A model generated the notes under the pieces. The model was not told the DNA's origin. It saw only the letters and a program-made list of their open reading frames with translations, and made no database searches. The translations under genes were made by a program, and so were the position numbers. This document shows, piece by piece, positions 21,984-32,800 of a DNA stretch of 64,000 nucleotides. Source of the stretch: Euglena gracilis (taxonomy: Eukaryota > Euglenida > Euglenophyceae > Euglenales); the NCBI GenBank assembly GCA_039621445.1, contig CP154954.1:63012046-63076045 (forward strand), in the 5' to 3' direction. The first letter of the stretch is position 1. Each line of letters begins with the position of its first letter.

Positions 21984-23107
21984 ATGATCCGCCCCTCCCG
22001 CCCTAGCGACCAGCCCGCCATCCTGGCCGTTTGGCTAACGGCCTCCATCCAAGCCCACGACTTCGTCCCCGCGGCGTTTTGGCACGGGCAGCTGGAGGCG
22101 ATGCGGGACCACCAGGGCGGAACGGGACTCCCAGACACCTCCATTGGTAGCGGGTGTGGATGGTTCGGGAGGGAGAGGGGAGGGGGACGTGTGGAAACGG
22201 AGAAATCACAGGCACCAGCAGGTTTGAACCATTGTTTGGATATTTTCCCCGCGGAGAAATGGAGGCGGAGGGGCTTTTATGGAGACTCTCTGTGTGATCC
22301 GCTTTCAACGCTCACCGCCATTGATTTGGAGGCCCACAGTCCCTTCCCTTAGTTGCACAAAGGCTTTTTGTCTGTTTATGGCCGGCGCTAGCTTCGATTC
22401 TGGCCCACTTTGCTGTGTGGTGAGTGGCCAAGGACCCCTTACACCGGTGCTCTTTTGTTGCTCCACCTGGCCGGGTGAGCAACTCTGGTGTAATTCCAGC
22501 GCTAGTGCTGTGGGGACATACACTCACCTTGCTTGGTTGGGGTGGTTCCCTCACCCCACCCCCACTGCCCACCCGGGCCGCCCTGGGGACCACTACCTCC
22601 CACAGGCGGAGACTTGGGTGGCGGAGGAGGGCGGCGAGGTGACCGGCTTCCTGTCGCTGGTCGGGGACCGGCTGGCCGCCTTGTTCGTCCACCCCAGCCA
22701 CCAGAGCCAGGCTGCCTTTTCAGTTCGGAACACCCCCCCCCAGTGGTCTGCACCTGCACCCCCTCCCCCAGGGGTCCTGCGCCAGGGAGTGAGTCTGGGT
22801 ATCGGGTTTAGCCCATAAGAAAAAAGTTGGGGAAATTGTGTCGTCTGAGGTTTTCGGTAGTGGGTGCTTTCGGAGGTCTAAAACGTTGCCTGATCCGGGC
22901 GTCGGGGTTGGCCGTCGCCTGCTGGAGGCTGCCCAGGCACAGCGCAGCTGCCTGGAGTTGACTGTCTACCGCACCAACGCACGGGCAGTGGGCTTCTACC
23001 GGTCCTCCGGGTTCGAGGCGGGGGCCGAGCAGCTCGACCCGGCCACCGGCCAGCCGGAGCTGACGATGCGCTGGGCCGCCGGCGAAGTCCCTCCGCCCTG
23101 CCCGTGA
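21984..23107 (+). CDS. GNAT-family N-acetyltransferase (YjaB-like), complete
   Basis: Three exons (21984-22109, 22591-22704, 22898-23107) give a complete 149-residue protein ending in TGA. It transfers an acetyl group from acetyl-CoA to an amine; the substrate is unknown. It begins MIRPSRPSDQPAILAVWL and contains AETWVAEEGGEVTGFLSLVG, a hydrophobic strand before the cofactor site, the acetyl-CoA loop GVGVGRRLLEAAQ (family Q/R-x-x-G-x-G/A) and the C-terminal strand NARAVGFYRSSGF. Length and motif order match single-domain bacterial acetyltransferases annotated as YjaB-like. An AG acceptor ten bases before the ATG suits spliced-leader addition. Both introns are nonconventional and preserve frame exactly. 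Exon 3 is strongly G/C at third positions, so the gene is adapted to this genome. Confidence 0.9.
22110..22590 (+). other. Nonconventional intron 1 of GNAT, with inverted ends and an 8-bp direct repeat
   Basis: The intron starts CAC-CAGGGCGG and ends CCGCCCTG-GGGAC. CAGGGCGG and CCGCCCTG are perfect inverted repeats. The octamer GGGACCAC occurs at both junctions (22105-22112 and 22586-22593), like a transposon target-site duplication. Confidence 0.85.
22705..22897 (+). other. Nonconventional intron 2 of GNAT
   Basis: The ends are AGC-CAGGC and GCCTG-ATCCG, with a five-base complement. The join restores the acetyl-CoA-binding loop in frame. There is no GT at the 5' end and no AG at the 3' end. 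Confidence 0.85.
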
Positions 23108-26100
23108 CAACTCTGCCAGAAATGCAGCCGCACTGCTGGAGAAGATGCATTCTTTATACCCATGGCAGCATCATACGATGGACGAGGCTGAGGCTTCTGA
23201 CATGTCGCTGGCCCACACTGCACGCCCTGGGCGATCATTTTGTTCGAAATGCTGATGACGATGAATAGTGGAGTCATAATGGATAATTTTGCACGAATGA
23301 AATTTATAAATTGATGTGTAAGGATCTAAAACAATTTGGGAAGGGTACTTTCCTTGCCTTTGCTGCCAAGGATGTTAAAATAAATAGTGCCGGTTTTATG
23401 TGTCAGCAGCGATCAAAGATTTGAACGCATGTCCAGATTTTCCGGGGAAACAGTTTTTTTTCATGCTTTTCCCTCCATATTTCTTTTTTGCTTGTTTTTT
23501 TTTTGAAATGAAACAAAATAAAAAATAGAGGAGATTTGGGGCTGTTTAGAGAAGCAGAGTCAACAAAAAAGCGTCAATCCAATAGGCCATCAGGAAGCAA
23601 TATTTCTTTGACAAGAAAAGGTAACCCCCCCCCCCCAGAATTCAAGCAATCCATTGTTTAAATTTGGGGTTCGCCATACGCATTGAGGGTGCTAAATTGA
23701 CTAAACGTCAACATGAAAAACAAAAAAATGCCTTTCTGTGTTAAAATATAGAGAGGTTTTCAGAGCGATAATGCATGCAACAAACATAATAATGTCCTGA
23801 AAAACGATACGGGATTTAAATTCAGAATTTTCATGGTCCCCAGGGGGTTGGCTTAAAATTTGGAGGGGGGGTTGCCCATCATCAAGGTTATTTGCCGCCT
23901 GATGATGGGATGATGGACCCTCGGAGAAGTATTACAACTCCATGCTGAGACAATGTCGAGAAACAAACAGGTTGCTGAGACATGTCTATAAACCAAGTGC
24001 CTGTTCTCGTATCCTTTGGGATTTTTTACTCTGGCTCAAAACTCAAATTTATGCGCCTGTTGGAAACAAATGTTGGGTAGGGATGTAAGTAGCAACGAAA
24101 ATGGCAGCCAAATGCAGAGGGCGAAAGAGGCTGCGTGCAAACAGACAACCAGGACATGCTAATTCACCGCAGATGAAAAATGATCACTAGGGAGTAGCTC
24201 TCGGCAATGATTATATTGCAGATATATAGATGGCAGCACATTTTACTTGGCCCCCTGGGGGGGGTGGGGGGCAAGCAGCGCTCCTCTGGGGGAAAAATTA
24301 TTGCGTATTTAAATGGAATTAATTGAAAATAATATATTGCGTTATTAATGGAATAGGGGTTTAGGCTTGCTATATTCCTAGTTACATATACTCTATAAGT
24401 TAGGCCTAAACTTTAGGGCCTAACTTATAGATTAGTCTCAGGTGTGCAGTCAGGCCAAGGGTTAGGCCGAGGCCGAACGCCTTACCCCTGGCCCTGCGCT
24501 CCATCAATAACGCAAAAAAAAACCCGGGAGACATTTTATTTCCCCCCCTCCCAGGCAAGTAAAATGTTGCTGGCCATACAGATATAGATGAAGATCTTCT
24601 GTACGAAGGATTTTGCAAGGCCTCCCAGCATGGATGAAGTTTTTCAAGGCGACCCGATTGCACAACAAAAATTTTAAACGTGTTTTGCTGGTGTGTGCAC
24701 AAAGTTTTCAACAAATGAGAATTAAACGAGGAATGAAGCAATTGATTAGATCTGAACAAATGCATTGTTTGCGTGTTGGATTATTGCATTGCGCACATAC
24801 ATACGTACATATGATATATGGCAGCCATCCTCTTAACGACCCCCGGGTCGTTAATGTGTCCAGAGGGTGTAGAGGGTTGTATTTTATTATTTATTTACAC
24901 CTGATTAAAAAAAAATTATATATATATAGAACACATATATACATTATATACATATATACATACATACATACCAGGGGGTGGTAGATAAGTGCTTATGCCT
25001 GGGATTTGAGCATTTTTTGTTTACGACTTTGATTGGAGTGTCTGCTCCGTTCTGCTGTTGGTACGATTTTGCAATGTGGAGCTGCGTTAGGCTTCAGTGT
25101 ATTTGGAGGGCATGCTATGTTATAGGGAAGTTTACCCCCCGGGGGGAGGGAAGGTGGGTGCGAGAGTCTGTTACTTTGAGGATGTAAATCATTGGCGGGT
25201 GGAGGTGGTGATATGTTTTTGTGGTGTTAATCGGGTGGGAACAACAAATCCGGGCAGGTGTTTGTTCGTTAATAATAATGTCAAAAGCGCTGGATAATGG
25301 GTAAACGTGGAGCTTAAAGTGTCCTAAAATGGGCCACAAGGGGGCCGAAAGCAGCAGCCATTAGGGGCTCGACGACGACCCAGTCAGATAAAGCGTCTCT
25401 CACTGCCTGGCCCTGACCCCCTCCGTGGTATTTGGGTCATTTGTAGGGGGGGGGAGGCGGAATCTCACCAAAAAATCTTTGATTGCTGACCCACCAAACC
25501 AAACCTTATGAATAAATGGGGGTTACTCGCGTAGAACAACAAAATGCTGGTATCTATCCAGCAACGCACCTGATGCCAGGCTCTGAAAAATCAAGCAAGG
25601 CAGAAAATCCTCAATTTCTGTCCAAAATAAACACCACATTTTTTGGAAGGGGGGAACTTTGTTTGGGGCTGTTCTGTGACGGCAATACCCACACCCGTCG
25701 AATTTAGCCCTGACAAATTAGGAATTCCCTCCCCAATTGCCGACTATGTGGCGCACTTTTCCATATAAGTACCCTCACACAACAGCGTTGCCCGTGGACA
25801 ACGGCTTTTTACCCATGGCTGCCCTGCCTTGCACCCGCAAAAGGATTTTGTTATTGGAGGGCGGGGAGTGCAGGGCGGCAGCCCCCCCTCCCCGGCTCGG
25901 AGGCTGTTGGCCAACTAAGTTCATTAACACATTTATCAATGAGCAACAGCTTGTTAAGCAGATGTTGTTTCCAAATCAATGAAAACCTCACTTCATTTGG
26001 GTCAACATATTGGACAAAAATGTTTTAAATCTGCATTTTGCAATGATTAAAGTAATCTCCAGTTCAAAAAAAATAGAAACAAAATGTCATTCAAAGTTAT

Positions 26101-26780
26101 TAGAACAAAAGGGAATCGATTACGATTTACCGCGTCCCCATAATTGTGCGGGTGCACAATTGAACTGCCTCTGGCACCTGGCACCTCTCCCACCTGGTTG
26201 CACAATTATTTGTGCCTTCTTCTGCCCAATAACTTGGCCATTTCCTTCCAGGTTGGTGAAAACAGCAAAAAAGCGGATTTTCTTCATGAAACTGCGGCCG
26301 CAGCTCAAAAAATTCCATCTGTTTTGGTGAAAAAACCAGTTCAACTCGGGGTCCATGGAGGCTCATTGCCGGAAACTGGTGGTCGACTTTTGGGTGGTTG
26401 ATAGCCATTTCAAAAAACATATCATGTAAAATATCTATTTCTTTGCAAACTAGGGTGCCTTTGGGCACCCCAAGCTGAGGCTTTGAATAACTCCATGTAT
26501 TTATGTCATTTTTAGCTAAATTCAACGCAATGGGGACACTTAGGTTGGCAACAGGTGGGTTGAGTGGCAATGGGAAGTTGCATCGGTTGGCCACGTGTTG
26601 CCTATGGGTTAACGCTGTTGCCCATGTATTGTTGGCGAACGTATTTTTTTTTTCGATTTTTCAGGTGGTCCTGGCAACGCGAAGTCCCAGCGAGTATTTA
26701 AATATGGGTTTTGGGCTGCCAATTTCCTCCCCGTGAAGGTCCCCCCGGGCATCGGTGGAGGCTGGATGGTCCCATCTCTT
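23108..26780. other. Intergenic, no gene recognised
   Basis: AT-rich relative to the gene blocks, with short AT tracts near 24300-24420 and TATATA/TACATA near 24910-24970. No frame shows family similarity or sustained third-position G/C. Confidence 0.55.
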
Positions 26781-26792
26781 TGCAGCCTCCCC

Positions 26793-26852
26793 ATGGCCAG
26801 CCGGCCCGGCCGTGCCGACGCGACAGATGCGGCCGGCCGCGGACTCCTCTCG
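26793..26852 (+). CDS. Phosphatase gene exon 1 (candidate start)
   Basis: ATG lies seven bases after a TTTGCAG acceptor. Twenty codons, MASRPGRADATDAAGRGLLS, have nearly all G/C third positions. The exon ends before CCG-CAGTGA. That sequence pairs with TCACTG before exon 2 (27754-27756), making the join credible. Confidence 0.55.
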
Positions 26853-29800
26853 CCGCAGTGATCGTGCAGCGTGAGGTGTGGTTCGTGGCTTGCCCCGCCG
26901 CATCCTCGGGGTATGTCGGCGTGGGTCATCAGGAGCTTCGTCTCAGCCATCACCATGAGCTGGCGTTTTTCACATGGTCTGGGGACCGGGCGTCATCCCC
27001 TGCCCGCCCCTGCCCGCCCTCACCTCAGGGGTGCCGCTGTTCATGATTCACGAAGCACCGCTGCTCTCTCTGTAGCGCACAACCCGAAGAGCGCCAATGC
27101 GATCCCAAACTGTCGGCGCATTGGTTGCTTTTGTGGTGCTGGTGCTGGTTTTGTTTGTGTTGTGCATACACGTGCGCTCGCATGTGCATGGAGATGGAAA
27201 GTGGGGACTCTGCATTTTTAACCTTCTTGGAGATGCTCTCTCCATCGCAAATATGCAAAACCAATGCTCATTTAATACCCTGCCCCCAAAAGCACCCCCC
27301 CCAAAAAAAAACACCAAACAAGCAAGGGTGGTTGGCCAGGGTGAGAGGATCGCATGTGCTACGCTAGCCAACAATGGCGCTCCTCCCCCCCTCAAAAAAA
27401 AATTGGAGGAGTGCACAGGTCCTGGCAGGATTTTTGAGACTGCAGGTGAGTGCACAATATTATGTGATCGAAATCGTCGCCGACGTGAACAATTGATTCA
27501 CAAAGAAAGTGTACCACCAGGGAGGGTGTGAAGATAGAGGTCAGACCCCCACCTTGGAACCAATTTTTCCGTGTTTTCCTCTTTTTCTCTATTTTTCTCC
27601 AAACGATTTTCTCTGCTTCGGACCAGGGAAGACATTCGGGGTATTTTTGACCGATTTTCAAAAAGCAAGTGCACAGTTGGGGCATTTTAATGCCCACCAA
27701 ATTTTGTTCTGGGGGGATGGGGGGGTCCCACCCACTCCCCCCCCCCCCGCTCACTGAACATCTCGTCGGGGACCATGTACGACGCGGAGAGCAGCGGTGT
27801 GGTCGACCGGCGGCCCCCCGCCGCTCCCTCTGCCAGCGCCTGGTGGGGCACAAGTGGGCGGCCCCCCTCGCCCTTGTCTGCCTCCTCGGCCTCATCCTCC
27901 TCTCCCGCGCCCTCCTGCTCAGGGGCCGCTCAAGCTGAAGTGGACCCATGCCTTGGGGGGGGGGTCCAGCCGGCCAGCAGCCTTTTCCAGACCCGGAACC
28001 CCCATCGATGAGTTTTAATTATTTCCCAACTGCCCAAAGGGCGGCTGGACGGTGATGGATTTTCGATTTTCAGGTGTGCAAAAAGATGGCCAAAAATGGG
28101 CAAAAATGGGTTGGCCAGGGCAAATTTGGGTCAAAAAACAATCGATTGTCTTTTTGCATAATTGGCAGCTTTTTGGGTGGTTTTGCAGTTTCGATTTTCG
28201 GGCCCAACAGCCGGGGGACTCTCATGGGGTCAGATAGCAGCCTTTTTCCAGCCAACCCAAATGTTCCAGCCTCTGAGCTGGAACCCCTCCCCCCGAGGGT
28301 CACAAAGCGACGCCCTGCACCTGCTCGACGGCGACCCCAGCCCGAGCCCGAGCCGGCTGGTGCGGCGTGGCCGTCGCCACCACCAAGGTTTGGGGGGCAG
28401 GGATTTATGAATGGGAGGCCCCCTCCCCCAGGGGTCCACCTTGCCAAAGTTTTCCGCCGTGCTTCGAGACACCCACCCCCCCCCCACAGGATTGGTTATA
28501 AAAAAAATCACCCAGCTCCCTCGAGCTGGGTGCAGCTGAGTGGTCAGACGCCTTATTTCAACGGTGGGAAATGGCTGTTGCATTTTTAACAGTTTAATGC
28601 GCTATAGCGAATTCTTTAATGCCCACCCACGATGGCGTCATTCACGGGGGAAACACCTGGCAGCTGAAACGCATGGTACCTAAATGGGGACCACAGTTTC
28701 CAAGTCCTGGTCCGCCTTTTTTTTTTACCACCACCTCCACTGACCGGGAAAATACCCTGTCTGCCAAAGTTCATGCGACAAAAAACGGCATTTTCTGGGA
28801 GCAAACCACGGTCCAGTGAAGCCTTTGTGCCTGACAGCGTTCCCCATCCCACCTCGCCCCTTGGTTACGCAAGTGCGCATTCACAAGCCCCTGAGAGCCA
28901 CACAACCTCCAGAGGCCCCAGCAAAAGGTGGAGAAGGGGAGGGGTGCTCTTAGGCACCCTAACTGGCAAAATCCCTGCTTCCATTGCCGTATCTGGGGGC
29001 ACCAGAGCACACCCTGATTATGTTGGTTGGGTTTTGGGGCCAGGTTTTTTTGAAGGTTAGTGTGGGCAAATGTGCACACCAACAAAGGGAAAATCTGTAA
29101 ATTCGAGTTCGCCACCGAAGCCTTTGACCGATCACAGCCCGCCCTGTCATACAATTTGAAACCCACAGGGGAATCAAGGCTGCTTTATATTTAATCATTT
29201 TTTGTGTTCACCAAAATTTTTATTTGTGTTCACACGTGTTCACCGAAATTTTTTCTTTTCCACACAAAGTGGATGTCTGGTGTGAACCAGACACGGTCCC
29301 CTAAGTGCTTTTGGTCGTGGCGTAGTGCTCCAGGCACTGGCCACCGCAACACCAACCCGATACAACTCAAGTCATTGTGCAAGCCAGAATGCACGCCTGC
29401 ATACTCCAATTCACCCATTCACCAATTCACCTCTTCTGCGTGCCCCCGGCGCCAAAGACTACGTCACACTGCAACCAACCACTCCAAAACCCAAAATCGG
29501 GCTGAAAATGCATTTCCTCCCATCTGCCCAGAAAACCTTCATTCCTTTGAATAATCCAGCTGTTAGCATGCAGCGCCGTCCGAAAATTTCTGTTCAAAGA
29601 TTGATGAAATAATACCTTTTTTTTAAAGCTGTATTTCACATCTTTGAGGGAAAAGAAACATTTTTTGGACTAAAGGACCTGAAATGCACTTTTCACACAG
29701 AGTAACAAAATATTGGCCATTTCAGTGAAAATTCCCACTTACGCATTCCACATGCGGAATGTACATATGAATATTGCAAATGGTTCAATGCCTCCTCCAG

Positions 29801-32800
29801 GCCAAAACTTAATAAGAAAATAAATGAATAAATTACATAAATAAGTAAATGCCATAAATATGCCCTGGTTGAATTTACCACAACCACATTTCCCGCCCGT
29901 TGTTTCCTGCTTCAGCTACTTATCATGCCTTTCGCAGCTGTCTCGCCACGTCTGCGGCACAGTGCATGACTGGGCACACACTCAGCACGCACATTCAGCA
30001 CGCTGTGCCGAGAGTGTGTGCGAACACAGGCGCCGCAGGCCTACCTTGACCTGGCTTTGCCACCGTGTGTTTGCGGGTGCGTGCAAAGGCTTCTGAGGCA
30101 GGGCCGGGAACTCTGGGGGTGAGCATGGGAGGGACCTCATTGCAGGCACAACCCTCGCTCACACACAAGAATACCAAATGGTTCCACGGTGTCCCAAACC
30201 TGAAACGTGCAAGTTATGGGAGTACGCAGGAACAGGCGGGAATGCGCACGAATAGGAATACGCAGGGGCGCATTTTTTGGAAACTCAAAAAAATGCGCAG
30301 ATGCGCATTTTTTTGGAATGGACACGCACCTTCTTCTGGTTGGCTTGCAGAAGATAGGTGCTTGGAGGGGCAAACCAAGAGAATCACCTGTGGCAGCAGC
30401 GTTGCTGCGTCAGGCCACTGGCATAATGAAATGCGAAACGCCCTGCAGTGACAGGGAAACCACACTGTTGGCTGTGTGCTGTGCCGCACACGTTCTGGGG
30501 CCAGCCCATCACCTCCGCAAGGTGGGGGACGTGTGTATGTGCGTCGTGACGTGCTCCACCAAAAAACGTCCCTTTCAAGGGATGTTTGTCCAGGTCGGGC
30601 AATTCTTGCCTTGAGGTTCTTGGTTCGAAGGCAGAGCTCTTCACCGTAATGTTGCCCCATTTCATCCCCAAATTTTGTTGGCACGGGCATTTGTGCTGAG
30701 GAGTGCAGGATTGTGCTTTCTTTCGGGAAGACAAGGGATGGTGTTCAGACCAAGCCATTGGGGTCAACTTGGGGAAGCTGGCCTGCATTCAATCGCTCCC
30801 TTCTCCAGAGCGCCCCTCCAGCCGAACACGGGAACCCGATGTGCCCGCGAGGTCCAGCGAGGTGCGATGCAACGTGCCAGGCGGCTTGCACCCCGTTCTA
30901 CAGTCGGTCTTTTGGTGGCATGGCCCAAACCCCGTCCAGGTGGTGTCTGGCACGCTTGTGGCAGTGCCCCGATACTGACCCCAGTGCACTCATTCTGGCT
31001 TCTCAGGCTGCCGCCAGCAGGGGACCATCCCCACAACCCTCGATGGACAACATGGAGCCTGACATCCCAGAGCAATCCCGAGGGTCACAGGATGGTCACG
31101 GGTATGATCATCACCCTCGCCCAGACTCTCAGCAGTATATTAACAGGGATTAGCAAATTTACATCAGCCCTGGTGTAACCTTTTTGAGAGCTGCAGATAT
31201 ATATAAAAAACTCAATGTGTTTTAGGGAGTGAGGTTGTTTAGGGAGGGAGGGCGTTACAACTGTAATTAACCCCGCCAAAATATAAGACACCCCTCATTA
31301 TAAGACCCCCCAAATATATGACACTCTTTGGGGATTTTCGGGCCGACACCCAAATATAAGACACCCCCGGGCTGGCACCTACTTCTCCAAATATAAGACA
31401 CCCCCCATGAAAGGCCTTCCACAGTGAAGGCGCGATGAAATCAACGAATGCACGTCCAGTCTACTGCTTTTGGGTGAAGCAACTGCTTTTTGGGTGTAGC
31501 AGATCAAGGTTGAGAATCTATTATTTTCAACAGCAAGAAAGCGACCAATCTGCAAGTGGTGATGAATGACGTTCAGACAAATGTGCCAGTGTTCCTATTT
31601 TCCAATTTCTAGAAAATGAGGCAGTCCGTTGTGCCAAGTTCATCACCTCTTGCAGATTGGTCGCTTTCAGCATACACACTCTCCAAAGCGTCGGAAGACA
31701 ACCCGTCAGATATGAAGAAAACCCTATATATGAAGGTACGAGGACATTAGCGCAACAACATACTTGCTGGAAAAGTGTCCAAATATAAGACACCCCTCAG
31801 TCATCCGCCTGAGACCCAAATATAAGACACCCCCAAATATAAGACACCCTTTGGCGAAATTGGTCGACACCCAAATATAAGACACCGGTGTCTTATATTT
31901 GGGGGGGGGGGGGTTAATGCAATTCTTCCTTGCCTTGGGCTGAGTGGATGGAAAACAGTGCTGCAATCGTTTTTCTGGGGGGGGAAGAGTGTGATAACCC
32001 CGCCACCATAGGCTGTTTGCTATGCGCGCACCCGTGCTTCTATTAGGGGGGTTAGGTATTGTTCTGCCCTCTCGTTGTTTTGATTTTGCTTCCTGACCGC
32101 ATTTTGGTTTGCCATGCGGTTGCCCTGCGGTTCTGAGACACGTGTCCGCCATATGCACACTCACCTTTGGCGAGAGCGAATTTTGGCACACACCCAGTCC
32201 CTTTTGTCGTTGTTTTGTATTAGGTCTGGCACCTCTTTCCCTCTTTGGACGACAGGTTTTCTGGGATGGAGCCCGACGACGTCCTCCACGCCCTGGCACA
32301 GCACTCCGAGGTGGCGTTCCTCAGTGTAGGTGTTCGGCCCTTGGGGGGGAAGGGGCCCATAAAATGTCACATGGATCCGCGACTGTTGGAGGAAGGAAGT
32401 ACCAAACACGCCAGAATCAAATGTGTTCGTTGGTTTGAATGAACCTGATCGCTGACCCCATTTCGCACCCCACCCGATTGGAATGACCTCTGCTACCCTA
32501 TTTCATGGTGTTTTAGATTTCTGGATGGGTATATCTGTGCCCCATCATCTAATATTATCTAATATCAGATAATATTGTCTAACGTCATATAATTATCTAT
32601 TTAACAATCTTAATTTATAATTAATATTTTTCTATCCCATAATCTAATCTTTTTTTCTTGCCCTGGTTCCTTCCCAACCACATCTGTGGCTTTTCTTCTA
32701 TCGGTGATGATTTTTCTCACGTGGTGTAGGATTAAAACTTTCAGGACGGTCAAAAAAATACAGAAATAAAAGATTAATCAAAAAGTAATAAGTGAGTGTG

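Larger units (their letters stand above)
28388..32255 (+). other. Probable intron, no exon recognised
   Basis: Contains the hairpin at 28509-28532 and the AAATATAAGACACCCC islands at 31.27-31.92 kb. An open frame at 30713-31153 ends in a polar tail but lacks the codon bias of the exons. A missing exon of the phosphatase gene may be hidden here. Confidence 0.4.

Noticed and set aside
30713-31153. 146-codon plus-strand ORF with a polar C-terminus
   Set aside because: Weak third-position G/C, no family match, no matching phases; it may hide a missing phosphatase exon but cannot be supported.
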